DNA from: Paenibacillus sp. Root52 | GTDB lineage: Bacteria > Bacillota > Bacilli > Paenibacillales > Paenibacillaceae | Direction: 5' to 3' | NCBI RefSeq assembly: GCF_001426865.1 | Contig: NZ_LMFO01000023.1 | Span: 248,001 to 312,000 of the forward strand | DNA length: 64,000 nucleotides | Part shown: piece by piece, positions 52,902-61,285 of the stretch | Position numbering within the stretch: position 1 is the first letter of the stretch | How the letters are laid out: each line of letters begins with the position of its first letter | Translations under genes and position numbers: made by a program | The notes under the pieces: generated by a model | Told to the model about the DNA's origin: nothing | What the model saw: only the letters and a program-made list of their open reading frames with translations | The model's database searches: none

Positions 52902-53198
52902 TTAATCCTTGAAACGCAGCCTCTCTTCCTCCAAGGACTTGCGAAGACTCGGCATTGAGGAAGGGCCGATACCATGCAGCTTCAAGATATCCTTCTCACG
53001 ATGGTTTGCAAGCTCCTGTACTGTCGTTATCCCTTCATGCTCCAATGCCCGTCGGGCCGGTGCACTAAGAAGACTTAAAAATCCAGTTAGGGGTTTGCGT
53101 TTCTTCTCGCATACTGGACATGTAGGACAGTCGCTGCTTTTATAATATTGGTGACCTTGTTCACACGTTCGTAATGTTTTATTGGTTTCTGCCATCAT
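52902..53198 (-). CDS. Zinc-ribbon plus helix-hairpin-helix protein (RNA polymerase alpha CTD-like)
   Basis: The 98-residue protein has CEQGHQYYKSSDCPTCPVC (putative zinc-binding cysteines and histidine) at residues 12-30, followed by a helix-hairpin-helix segment of about 55 residues with LSAPARRALEHEGITTVQEL and LKLHGIGPSSMPSLRKSL. This resembles the C-terminal domain of RNA polymerase alpha, which binds DNA; its role is unknown. Confidence 0.78.
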   Translation of the reverse strand: MMAETNKTLRTCEQGHQYYKSSDCPTCPVCEKKRKPLTGFLSLLSAPARRALEHEGITTVQELANHREKDILKLHGIGPSSMPSLRKSLEEERLRFKD

Positions 53199-53272
53199 GA
53201 CTCACCCTTTCATTGGACTTTATAAATTACGAAGCTAAACGAATTGATGTGCAGCCCGTCATTCGCTGTATA

Positions 53273-53992
53273 TCATTCTCTTGTTTTTCGTTCGATGTAC
53301 TCCTGAATCGCACTGTTCAATAACTTTTGATTAAAATCGGGCCAATAGGTTGGCGTAAACCATAGCTCCGAAGTGGCTGACTGCCATAGTAGAAAGTTAC
53401 TTAGACGGATCTCCCCACTCGTACGAATAATGAGTTCAGGTGAAGGTTGACCTTCGGTATACAAATACGATTCGAACAACTCTTCCGTTATCTCATCAGG
53501 ATGAATGCCGGATGCCACAATTTGTTCCATGGCATGCATAATATCAGCCCTACCTCCATAATTCATCGCAAAATTCAGAATCATTCCATCATTGTTCTTG
53601 GTTCGTTCCACAGTTGATTGCATCATATCCGTTAACCCCGTCGAGAATTTACGAATGTCCCCCAAAAATTGGACTCGGATGTTATTTTCGTCAAATTCCT
53701 GCAACGTTGCTTCATCAAAAAATTGCTCTGGTAAACTCAGAATATAATCCACTTCATCCTTGGGGCGCTTCCAGTTCTCAGAGGAGAATGCATACAACGT
53801 GAGATATTTCAAATTCATCTTGCAACAGATCCGAATAATCTTCCGCATCGTTTTCATACCAGCGTAATGCCCGGCTGTTCGTGGTAATCCACGCTGTTTA
53901 GCCCATCGACCATTGCCATCCATCATGATCGCAATATGATTAGGAAAATGATCATTTTGAATTTCTTGACCTAGCTTCTTCTTCGTTATCAT
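53273..53992 (-). CDS. uppS: Isoprenyl transferase / undecaprenyl diphosphate synthase
   Basis: The 239-residue enzyme has the cis-prenyltransferase motifs: HIAIMMDGNGRWAKQRG with Asp25, GHYAGMKTMRKI, LTLYAFSSENWKRP, and the C-terminal RTSGEIRLSNFLLWQSATSE with TYWPDF. It makes the C55 lipid carrier for wall synthesis. No frr or cdsA gene, the usual neighbours of the main uppS, lies beside it, so this could be a second copy. ATG 53992 follows GGAGGG by eight bases. Confidence 0.93.
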   Translation of the reverse strand: MITKKKLGQEIQNDHFPNHIAIMMDGNGRWAKQRGLPRTAGHYAGMKTMRKIIRICCKMNLKYLTLYAFSSENWKRPKDEVDYILSLPEQFFDEATLQEFDENNIRVQFLGDIRKFSTGLTDMMQSTVERTKNNDGMILNFAMNYGGRADIMHAMEQIVASGIHPDEITEELFESYLYTEGQPSPELIIRTSGEIRLSNFLLWQSATSELWFTPTYWPDFNQKLLNSAIQEYIERKTRE

Positions 53993-54104
53993 GTTAAATT
54001 CCCTCCATATCAAGCTCATCCATAAAAATCATACATTTAGCTCTCATTCGGATTGATTCCAGTCTCCTTATTCGTATAATGATATCTAAGGGAGATGATT
54101 CCAA

Positions 54105-54482
54105 ATTAGCAAGCAAAATATCAGCACAACCATTTCAGGAGATTTAATCGTTACCCACCTAACTGGTAAGATTACAACAAATGATGTTAACGAATGGTTT
54201 GTAGGCTTTGAGCAAGCTTGTCAACAATTTATTTCCGAAGGCCGGACATTTAAATTGTTGGTCGATCGAAAAGGGTACATTCCAGATCATTTTTCTGTGC
54301 AAAAGGCTTGGAAAGATAAGTTCTTCAACAAACACCTTCTGCAGCACACTCAGGCTATAGCGTTTCTTCTTGAAGAAGGCGAGATCATGAACTATTTAGA
54401 ACAATCGAATCAAACCGAATCCGTTAAATTCTTTGCTGATCAAGAACAAGCTTTGCATTGGTTGAAGAAATACTCCGTATAA
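54105..54482 (+). pseudogene. SpoIIAA/STAS-like protein gene without a standard start codon
   Basis: The open frame from ATT 54105 encodes ISKQNISTTISGDLIVTHLT and continues to 54482 (125 residues), including FKLLVDRKGY, AWKDKF and QHTQAIAFLLEEGE, which resembles SpoIIAA-like/STAS proteins. In this frame a TGA lies at 54096, and no ATG, GTG or TTG occurs near. The ATG at 54095, next to AAGGGAG, is in another frame and stops after four codons. Either ATT is the start, ten bases after GGGAG, or one extra base lies in the first codons. Only internal TTG or ATG starts would remain for a shortened product. Confidence 0.6.
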
Positions 54483-54492
54483 ATTTAGGAAG

Positions 54493-54521
54493 AACCAGTT
54501 GCTAACTATCAACTGGTTTTT
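54493..54521 (+). terminator. Rho-independent terminator
   Basis: AACCAGTTG at 54493-54501 pairs with CAACTGGTT at 54510-54518, followed by TTT. It lies directly after the SpoIIAA-like gene and shows that this was or is a transcribed unit. Confidence 0.8.
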
Positions 54522-54604
54522 ATATGCCCTGATTGATAATATCCCTCTCTCAGAAACTCGTAAACTCGTATGTGCAATAGAAATCATCATTTTAGAGTTA
54601 CTTC

Positions 54605-54985
54605 TTACTGCTTGTTACCTACCGCAATCCATCTTCGATCAATATCCTCAAACACAAATTCCTTATTGTTATAATCCGTGGTAGATAGCGGACGTACAAT
54701 ATTCACACCTAACTCTCTTAACGTGTTCTCCATCTGCTCTTGGGCATCTGTGATGAAATACGCATCGTACCCATAACCGTGCACTTCTCGATTAGGAACA
54801 ATCGCTTCTTGGTTCGATTGAGTTAATACGATTTCAATCTGATCCATATATAGGCACACATGAGGTTCACTCGCATCTAGATAACGTACAACCCGGAAGC
54901 CGATACGTTCGTAAAACCCTGCTGTAGCAGCCATATTCACACTCGGAAACATCTGCAAACAATGTGTAAAGCCCTGTTTCACCAT
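54605..54985 (-). CDS. Glyoxalase/bleomycin-resistance-type (VOC) protein
   Basis: The 126-residue protein has the VOC fold pattern: FPSVNMAATAGFYERIGFRV, HVCLYMDQIEIVL, YFITDAQEQMENTLRELG and KEFVFEDIDRRWIAVG. Such proteins bind metal and handle small toxic or drug-like compounds, but this group is too broad for a substrate. It is followed by plus-strand sequence and is downstream of an APH-like gene on the same strand. Confidence 0.85.
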   Translation of the reverse strand: MVKQGFTHCLQMFPSVNMAATAGFYERIGFRVVRYLDASEPHVCLYMDQIEIVLTQSNQEAIVPNREVHGYGYDAYFITDAQEQMENTLRELGVNIVRPLSTTDYNNKEFVFEDIDRRWIAVGNKQ

Positions 54986-55012
54986 GAATTCATCTCCCTT
55001 CTTCAGACATGT

Positions 55013-56020
55013 TCAAGCATTAAGCCAGCCTTCAATCTCACCACTCATATTTTCATACCTTTGCAAACTGTCTAAAGTTCCACTGACTTGAGATGTTCCC
55101 AGCTGTTGTTCTGCTTGATCTGTGCATTCAATCTTTAAGGATCGCTTCAGGCTATATTCCAGCCATGCTAACTTGCCTTCATAACCATGATTCAACACCA
55201 TGCCCCAATCGACCTTTGGTTCACCTGCTTGCTTCCGATATGCACGGACAAATGCCATGAATTTAACTTGATTAACAATGCCCGTATCAAGCACAGACCA
55301 ATAGATTGCAGTTTCAACGAGATCATGCAGCGGATTAATCCGTCCCGCAGATTCCCAATCAATAATAATAGGTTTATTATGACGACACATGACATTTTTG
55401 GGCTCTAGATCCCGGTGACTGATTACCTGATCTACGCTTAGTATTGTTGAAGCAGTGTTAGCCTTTGCCGTCCACTCATAGAGCTTGTGCGCATGGTTTT
55501 CCAATAGCGGAGCCCATTCTATATTTTCGTGTAGACCTCGTTTCACATAACCGTTCCAGTCGATCTCTAATTGTTTGGCCGGCTGAAGACTTGTATCAAG
55601 AATCGAAGAACAATCCGTTCTATGAATCTGTCCGAGGATCGTACCTATCTGTTCGCAATGAAGTGGAGTAATATCCATAGACTGAAAATTATGTCCATCA
55701 ATCCATTGAAATACGAGATAGTATTGATCCTCAATATGGTGCACAGCATTACCATTGAAGATCATGGCAGGTTGTGCAGCAATAGTGCCAGCTAGCTTAT
55801 TCGCAATTCGCTCCGACTGTCTATAATTCGTAACCGCTTCAGGTCTGAGCATAATTTGAGGATTTAGTGCCTTCACTGCATATTTATCTAGGCTAGTTAC
55901 TAAGGCATACGTTCTATGTAACAAGCCTCCTGAGATGGCTGTAGGTGTTCCTATTAGATCACCAAGCTCCAGCTCACTGCACAATTTCTCAAAGTTTAGC
56001 TTATATGGAATCTCATTCAT
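55013..56020 (-). CDS. APH-family phosphotransferase
   Basis: The 335-residue protein has the APH-type kinase motifs: TYALVTSLDKYAVKALN (ATP-binding Lys), catalytic VISHRDLEPKNVM and metal-binding IIIDWESAGR. It is longer than most aminoglycoside kinases and has no known drug signature. The VOC gene 27 bases downstream probably shares its transcript. Confidence 0.86.
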   Translation of the reverse strand: MNEIPYKLNFEKLCSELELGDLIGTPTAISGGLLHRTYALVTSLDKYAVKALNPQIMLRPEAVTNYRQSERIANKLAGTIAAQPAMIFNGNAVHHIEDQYYLVFQWIDGHNFQSMDITPLHCEQIGTILGQIHRTDCSSILDTSLQPAKQLEIDWNGYVKRGLHENIEWAPLLENHAHKLYEWTAKANTASTILSVDQVISHRDLEPKNVMCRHNKPIIIDWESAGRINPLHDLVETAIYWSVLDTGIVNQVKFMAFVRAYRKQAGEPKVDWGMVLNHGYEGKLAWLEYSLKRSLKIECTDQAEQQLGTSQVSGTLDSLQRYENMSGEIEGWLNA

Positions 56021-56099
56021 GAGTTAACTACCTCTCTATTGTTGGCGTTAACAGAAAGACAGACAGCACCCTGACTATACCGAGTCTTAAAGCCAACGC

Positions 56100-56633
56100 T
56101 TAATCTATCGGCCCATCGATTGCCTTCCCTAATTTCAACTGAAATTGTACAGATTCAGGCGATAGATTATTCACGTATATTCGGTACATCCCACTTTCAG
56201 GTACTTTGATCGTTACGCTTCCTGTTCCGGATTCTACAATTTCACTATAGATTTGCTCATCAGTCATCGACATAAGTCCAATTTCAAGTTCGTTTACTTT
56301 TTCACTCGTTACATCCATTTTGAATGATTCATCTTGCTTGAATGGAAGTTGCCCAAAGTTATTGCTTCTTGAAGCACTCATGTAAATGTCCAAATTCTTG
56401 CTATCTTTAGTTTCAATCATTCCAATCATATTTACTTCTTCTTCCACTTCTGACGGAACCTCATCTTCAGTCGGCAGGGTATGATTCACAGCTGTAGTAT
56501 CAGCTATGATTGAGTTCCCCCCGTTATGCTCCATGGCATCACTGTTCATAACATAGATGATGATACCAACTGCTACTGCACATAATATTACACTACTGCT
56601 CCACACCCACATCTTCTTTCGCCGATCTTGCAT
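56100..56633 (-). CDS. Membrane-anchored extracellular protein of unknown function
   Basis: The 177-residue protein has an N-terminal basic start, one membrane helix (about 9-28), an acidic linker of about 40 residues (DEVPSEVEEEVNM) and a beta-rich outside domain of about 100 residues ending SPESVQFQLKLGKAIDG. The domain resembles a small beta sandwich but I recognise no family. GGAGG lies six bases before the ATG. Confidence 0.7.
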   Translation of the reverse strand: MQDRRKKMWVWSSSVILCAVAVGIIIYVMNSDAMEHNGGNSIIADTTAVNHTLPTEDEVPSEVEEEVNMIGMIETKDSKNLDIYMSASRSNNFGQLPFKQDESFKMDVTSEKVNELEIGLMSMTDEQIYSEIVESGTGSVTIKVPESGMYRIYVNNLSPESVQFQLKLGKAIDGPID

Positions 56634-56807
56634 ACATATCCTCCACGTAATTGATCTCTTCCTTTAAAGAATTAGAATCCCGTTCTATATGTACAAACAC
56701 CCATTTTTTCATGTTTTTCCCTCATACTTCATTCAATCATACCACAAGCTTTACTAACTTCACTCAATAACTTTCCATTTTATAACTCATAATTCTGATG
56801 AAACGGG

Positions 56808-56836
56808 TTGACACTAGTTTGAGGTACTTTTATAAT
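56808..56836 (+). promoter_or_regulatory. Consensus sigma-A promoter for the cation efflux gene
   Basis: TTGACA at 56808-56813 and TATAAT at 56831-56836 are separated by exactly 17 bases, a perfect consensus promoter. Transcription should start near 56843, in front of an inverted repeat. Confidence 0.9.
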
Positions 56837-56847
56837 AAAAACATAAA

Positions 56848-56871
56848 ACATATGAGTGATTGCTCATATGT
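56848..56871. promoter_or_regulatory. Probable ArsR/SmtB-type operator
   Basis: ACATATGAG at 56848-56856 and CTCATATGT at 56863-56871 form a perfect nine-base inverted repeat with a six-base spacer. It lies just after the predicted transcription start, where a metal-sensing repressor such as CzrA would block the promoter. No such repressor gene is in the window. Confidence 0.78.
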
Positions 56872-56958
56872 TCATAATTAAATCATTAATATAGCTTCTT
56901 AATTTCATCAACTGCTTCTTAATGAGACATTTTTTTTGCAAAAAGGAGAGAATTCCGT

Positions 56959-57921
56959 ATGTCTGAACATCATCACGACCATGGTCATAATCACGCACAC
57001 ACCAACAACAAGAAAGTACTGCTCATTTCCTTTATCATCATTACCCTGTATATGTTCGTTGAAGCCGTTGGTGGGTTTATAACGAACAGCCTGGCATTAA
57101 TATCAGATGCAGGTCACATGCTCTCGGACTCCATTGCCTTGGGAATTGCTTTGTTAGCATTCACATTTGGTGAGAAAGCTGTGAACACAGGTAAAACCTA
57201 CGGTTATCGGCGTTTTGAGATTCTAGCGGCTACACTGAATGGGATAACCCTTATCGGTATTTCCCTATATATCTTTTACGAAGCCATTGGTCGCTTCATT
57301 AACCCACCCGAAGTAGCAACCGTAGGCATGCTGATCATCAGTACGATTGGATTGCTCATCAATATACTGGTTGCCTGGATTATGATGCGTGGCAGTGACA
57401 CTGAAAAAAATCTGAATATGCGCGGCGCATACTTACATGTCATCAGTGATATGCTCGGCTCAGTTGGGGCTATTGCTGCAGCTCTGCTCATGATGTTCTT
57501 CGGCTGGGGCTGGGCAGATCCATTAGCAAGTGTCATTGTCGCTGTACTAGTGTTACGCAGTGGTTTCTTCGTTACCAAATCGTCCTTACATATCCTCATG
57601 GAAGGTACGCCTAAGAATGTAGATCTGAATGATCTTGTACAAACGATTCAAAACGTAGACGGCGTGCAAGGTGTCCATGATGTGCATGTATGGTCAATTA
57701 CCAGCAACCTGAATGCACTCACCGCTCATATTGTCGTGGATGGCAATATGGATGTATATGCATCCGAAGTGTTGGTTCAGAAGATTGAACATCTGCTGGA
57801 GCATAAGGAAATTAAACATGTGACTTTACAGGTGGAGTCTGAGAAACACATGCATGATCGTTCGGTATTATGCACCGTCAAAGGCGACGCACCAGATGCG
57901 CACGCGCATCATCATCATTAA
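56959..57921 (+). CDS. czcD: Cation diffusion facilitator (CzcD-like) metal efflux protein
   Basis: The 320-residue protein has six membrane helices and the CDF metal-site motifs LISDAGHMLSD in helix 2 and HVISDMLGS in helix 5, followed by a cytoplasmic domain of about 100 residues. It has a His-rich N terminus (HHHDHGHNHAH) and a His-rich C-terminal tail, both typical for zinc transport. It uses a proton or potassium gradient to export Zn2+ and perhaps Co2+ or Cd2+. AAAGGAG lies ten bases before the ATG. The perfect promoter and operator upstream imply strong, metal-controlled expression. Confidence 0.93.
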   Translation: MSEHHHDHGHNHAHTNNKKVLLISFIIITLYMFVEAVGGFITNSLALISDAGHMLSDSIALGIALLAFTFGEKAVNTGKTYGYRRFEILAATLNGITLIGISLYIFYEAIGRFINPPEVATVGMLIISTIGLLINILVAWIMMRGSDTEKNLNMRGAYLHVISDMLGSVGAIAAALLMMFFGWGWADPLASVIVAVLVLRSGFFVTKSSLHILMEGTPKNVDLNDLVQTIQNVDGVQGVHDVHVWSITSNLNALTAHIVVDGNMDVYASEVLVQKIEHLLEHKEIKHVTLQVESEKHMHDRSVLCTVKGDAPDAHAHHHH

Positions 57922-57952
57922 AATGGACACTTTAGTTGTCCATTCCAAAGAA

Positions 57953-57986
57953 GGGCTATTCCCGCAAGTGGGAAAGCCCCTTTCTT
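57953..57986 (+). terminator. Rho-independent terminator after czcD
   Basis: GGGCTATTCCC at 57953-57963 pairs with GGGAAAGCCC at 57970-57979, followed by a run of T. A second hairpin, AATGGACA/TGTCCATT at 57922-57944, lies just before it. Confidence 0.9.
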
Positions 57987-58042
57987 TTTTCAGGTTGATT
58001 TATGCTGATCAGAATACTCTACTCTCCTTCTTAATCCCTATC

Positions 58043-59095
58043 TTAATCTCCACCACCGCCACAAGACGAGCAACTGGATGAACTACAAGAAGAATCTGAA
58101 GAAGATGAGCCTGAAGAAGAATCAGAATCTCCAGAAGAATGACTGTGATGATCGCTGGAATGGTCTGCATAACAACTGGAACTACTCGAACAGCCGCTAC
58201 TTGACGAAGCCGCCTTCTCCCTCGGGAAAATGTCTTGTTCCAGACTCTCCATGTGCATTTCATACGTTGACTCATCTTGTATGGAGTAATATACCATTGC
58301 ACTTGCCATGAGAAGAGCCACATTGCTCGTACCTGAGCCTGTCTTTTCAAGAGATAACTCTTTCTCGTTCAGGTTGGCTGATCGTTGTAACTGCTCGATT
58401 AGGTAAGTAACCACTTGCGCTGTCTCAGGTTCCTCCTGCGTACGCCTAGCATGGAAAAGCTGGTTTACCAGTTCAGAACGGTGCCCCTGTACGATCAGCT
58501 TCTGTATGTCGCCAGATAACGGATATCTGAAGAAATCACCCCAGATCGCGGAACTATACGGAGTGAACTCAAAGAGCTGACAATACACCCAGTCAAACCA
58601 AGCACGTGCACCTGGCGTATCACTGCGAGTAACTGCTGGCTCATGATGTACCATGGCATCCATGAATTCTGTACAAAAATCGGCGTACGATCTTGTAAAC
58701 ATCAACATTTCATGCCACAACTGATCCACCTGTTCACTGAACATAGGCACCTGCTTCAGCAACGAAGCCATAATGAAGTACCGCTTGAGCTCTAGCAGCT
58801 TCCACTGATACTCTAGCTTATTCATGTAAGGATGCTCCTGTTGCATCCGTAATTCAAGTTTATCTTCAGAATGTGTATAGAAATGTGTTTGGAAGCTAGC
58901 TTCCAGTCTCTGAATGGTCTGGTTATATGCAATCTCTTTGCGTAGTCCAAGATTCTGAGGTAAATTGGTACTTCTGTACATGTTCTTCCGACGTCTTCTT
59001 CGGCCTCTTATGGAACGATTTCCTTTCAGCTTACGCCCTACTGCAACTCCTATGATAATGAATATAGCTGCTCCAAAGTAAAAGATCCACACCAC
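58043..59095 (-). CDS. Membrane-anchored protein with Ser/Cys/Gly-rich C-terminal tail
   Basis: The 350-residue protein starts with GTG at 59095 behind GGGGAG. It has an N-terminal membrane helix (about 3-20) and a very basic stretch RGRRRRRKN, then a helical body of about 230 residues with VDQLWHEMLMFTRSYADFC, similar to the glycine-rich-domain-like (GRDP) pattern. The last 55 residues are Ser, Cys, Asp, His and Gly, ending CSSCGGGGD. The tail may bind metal or be cross-linked. Family and function are not known to me. It converges on the zinc efflux gene. Confidence 0.75.
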   Translation of the reverse strand: MVWIFYFGAAIFIIIGVAVGRKLKGNRSIRGRRRRRKNMYRSTNLPQNLGLRKEIAYNQTIQRLEASFQTHFYTHSEDKLELRMQQEHPYMNKLEYQWKLLELKRYFIMASLLKQVPMFSEQVDQLWHEMLMFTRSYADFCTEFMDAMVHHEPAVTRSDTPGARAWFDWVYCQLFEFTPYSSAIWGDFFRYPLSGDIQKLIVQGHRSELVNQLFHARRTQEEPETAQVVTYLIEQLQRSANLNEKELSLEKTGSGTSNVALLMASAMVYYSIQDESTYEMHMESLEQDIFPREKAASSSSGCSSSSSCYADHSSDHHSHSSGDSDSSSGSSSSDSSCSSSSCSSCGGGGD

Positions 59096-59173
59096 AATAC
59101 AGTCTCCCCTTCCTGACTCTCTCTATGTATATTCACACCTTCCATTTAGTATAAATGAGGATCATTAACCATG

Positions 59174-59206
59174 AAAAGAGCCCTTTGGCATACATGCCAG
59201 GGCTCT
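59174..59206 (-). terminator. Rho-independent terminator
   Basis: AGAGCCC at 59177-59183 pairs with GGGCTCT at 59200-59206, with an inner GGCAT/ATGCC stem. The minus strand continues with TTTT. It ends the transcript of the gene at 59237. Confidence 0.88.
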
Positions 59207-59236
59207 ATCGTTTGTATATTATTGCTACGTATCGTC

Positions 59237-59608
59237 TTATGACAATGCAATGACTAAGCTCGTTATAAGAAGTAGCAGGGTTACAGGAGTCCAGATTCTT
59301 CGTTCCCACACACTTCTTGTCATAAGATTCATTATCGTGCCCAGCACTAGATAAGCAACAATAAACCAAATCGCTGTATCTGCAATCGCAGACCACGCAG
59401 GCAGTAACAAACCTGATTTACTTAGAACAGTAACACCGATCAGCGCCAGAATGGCGATCTGAAACAAACAAATGAAACGCATAAATAGGGGGTATTTACC
59501 AGGGGATTTCCCACCCATCGCATATTCGCCCCATGGTACACCAGCAGCTAACGCAGCTTGGAAAAGAATGACCACAACGATCAACATAGCGAATATGATC
59601 TCTGACAT
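59237..59608 (-). CDS. Four-helix membrane protein of unknown function
   Basis: From ATG 59608 the 123-residue protein has about four membrane helices (about 3-22, 43-63, 71-90 and 102-121) with the outside or inside loop GVPWGEYAMGGKSPGKYP between the first two. GTG starts a few codons upstream are also possible, since GGGGAG lies further back. I do not recognise the family. Confidence 0.7.
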   Translation of the reverse strand: MSEIIFAMLIVVVILFQAALAAGVPWGEYAMGGKSPGKYPLFMRFICLFQIAILALIGVTVLSKSGLLLPAWSAIADTAIWFIVAYLVLGTIMNLMTRSVWERRIWTPVTLLLLITSLVIALS

Positions 59609-59678
59609 GACAATCACTACGACCACTCTCCCCAAATAAGTAGAGAAAATATGACTTTAGCAACTAACCTTTACAACA

Positions 59679-60197
59679 CTATATGCCCAAGTCCTTCACT
59701 AAATACAGCAATAATTCATCATCTACCATCACCGGTTGCCCAGGTACCACTTGAACATTCTTATATGTGATCCCTTTCCCATCCATGACATAACCACGCT
59801 TGGTATACATCATTTGCGCATTTCCATAATCTTGATATAACCCTACACCGAGTCCAATACGTGTGTAATCTTGGGCTGCAATTTTCTCCATCTCATCCAG
59901 TAAAGCGCTGGCAATTTTCTTTCTTCTGAATTCCGGGAATACGTTGAGATCATTGATCTCGGGAATATTATCAAGGTTGAAAAACGGATACTCCGAGTGA
60001 TGTAACAGGTGGCAAGCTCCCGCAAGTACCTCGTTGCAGAATGCCAACAGCGTTACTCGCTTTCCTTGTACATTCTCCTCCAAACACTTCGCAAAGTAAT
60101 TTCCTGAACGATACCACGGAAAATGATTAACGAATTCACGATCCAACATGTCTGCTTGATCCTGGGTCGAGAGTTGTTTTAGCGTAACACTGCTCAT
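59679..60197 (-). CDS. GNAT-family N-acetyltransferase
   Basis: The 172-residue protein has the GNAT motifs AFCNEVLAGACHLLHHSEY, INDLNVFPEFRRKKIASALLD and YQDYGNAQMMYTKRGYVMDG. I start it at ATG 60197, seven bases after GGAGG; thirty upstream codons are open but overlap the neighbouring gene. The substrate is unknown. Confidence 0.85.
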   Translation of the reverse strand: MSSVTLKQLSTQDQADMLDREFVNHFPWYRSGNYFAKCLEENVQGKRVTLLAFCNEVLAGACHLLHHSEYPFFNLDNIPEINDLNVFPEFRRKKIASALLDEMEKIAAQDYTRIGLGVGLYQDYGNAQMMYTKRGYVMDGKGITYKNVQVVPGQPVMVDDELLLYLVKDLGI

Positions 60198-60219
60198 CTT
60201 CACTACCTCCGCTTCTTGT

Positions 60220-60585
60220 TTATGCTCCCCAACTAAGCTCCTCTTGATATGTATACTGATTCCCGCCTTCATAGGCGACTTGACCATAATATACTTTCAC
60301 ACCTAATTCTATTGAAATCCCTAATCCAACCGTATGAACTTCTACCTCTGAGTTATGATACTTTAACCTGACCGGACATTCGTAACTAGCTTGTTCCCCG
60401 TTGTGCGCTCTTGAAATATTGATATACACCTCTGTATTACTTAGGTCGCTTGAGCCATATTCGTACCATTCCCATGTATCTTCATAATCTCGATGAGAGT
60501 CATCCAAGCCACTGAACAGGTTAACGTCCTGGATAAAATCGGTCATCTCTCGTTTGATATAAAACCAGAACTGTTTCTGTCCCAT
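60220..60585 (-). CDS. Hypothetical protein
   Basis: The 121-residue soluble protein begins MGQKQFWFYIKREMTDFIQD and is acidic, aromatic-rich and predicted to be mostly beta in its second half. AGGAG lies eight bases before the ATG. I recognise no family. Small stand-alone proteins of this kind are often immunity or stress proteins, but nothing in the sequence proves it. Confidence 0.68.
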   Translation of the reverse strand: MGQKQFWFYIKREMTDFIQDVNLFSGLDDSHRDYEDTWEWYEYGSSDLSNTEVYINISRAHNGEQASYECPVRLKYHNSEVEVHTVGLGISIELGVKVYYGQVAYEGGNQYTYQEELSWGA

Positions 60586-60673
60586 ATTTATTCGCTCCTA
60601 ATTCCTTGCTATCCTCTATCTATAGAGAAGCTCTTTCATATATTTCAGTGAATACTGAATCATAATAATATCG

Positions 60674-61243
60674 TTATTCATGCTGTGGAATCTTCCTACG
60701 CATATAGAATGCGACCTCTTCACTCCCTGTATCGTTATTGGAGTATAGTGAGAGGTCAATTCCTTCGATCTGAAATCCACATCGCATATAGAACTGTACT
60801 GCGGCTACATTGGTATTTTGCGTCTCGACCGTCACCGCTCGTAGCCCATTGTCTCTAACCAAGTTAGCCATCTTATCGATAAGAATCTTGCCATATCCTT
60901 TCCGCTGATGGCGCTCATGAACCTGAAGATGCCAGATTAACAACGTATTATTCCAGTATTGAGGCTCAGCAATCGCAAGTGCTACTAACTTCTGATCGAC
61001 ATACACCCCGTAAGAATAACCTAATGTAACAAGCTGGTTATATCGCTTTAGATCCTCTTCATCATTCATTTCTTCCTTCACATACGGCGGATCTACATCA
61101 ATGAGATGGATTCGTACGGTGTAAGAGTATGGTATCTCCGTCTCTTCGTTTGAACATTCGAATTTACGTGTGGATACGTATCCAAAATGACCGAGCTGAG
61201 CAAATTCATCCATCGTGATTGATGTGATTGGTCTTAATTCCAC
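60674..61243 (-). CDS. GNAT-family N-acetyltransferase
   Basis: The 189-residue protein has the motifs GVYVDQKLVALAIAEPQYW, LLIWHLQVHERHQRKGYGKI (acetyl-CoA loop) and TVETQNTNVAAVQFYMRCGF. The pattern resembles streptothricin acetyltransferases, especially the ETQNTNVAAVQFYMRCGF region, but I do not claim drug resistance. Confidence 0.83.
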   Translation of the reverse strand: MELRPITSITMDEFAQLGHFGYVSTRKFECSNEETEIPYSYTVRIHLIDVDPPYVKEEMNDEEDLKRYNQLVTLGYSYGVYVDQKLVALAIAEPQYWNNTLLIWHLQVHERHQRKGYGKILIDKMANLVRDNGLRAVTVETQNTNVAAVQFYMRCGFQIEGIDLSLYSNNDTGSEEVAFYMRRKIPQHE

Positions 61244-61285
61244 AGACAGTCCTCCTTATAACTTGATCACACACCATTCATGGCA

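Noticed and set aside
58009..58350. A 113-codon minus-strand frame at the Ser/Cys-rich tail
   Set aside because: It is an alternate frame of the repetitive AGC/TCA codons of the tail and has no start signal.
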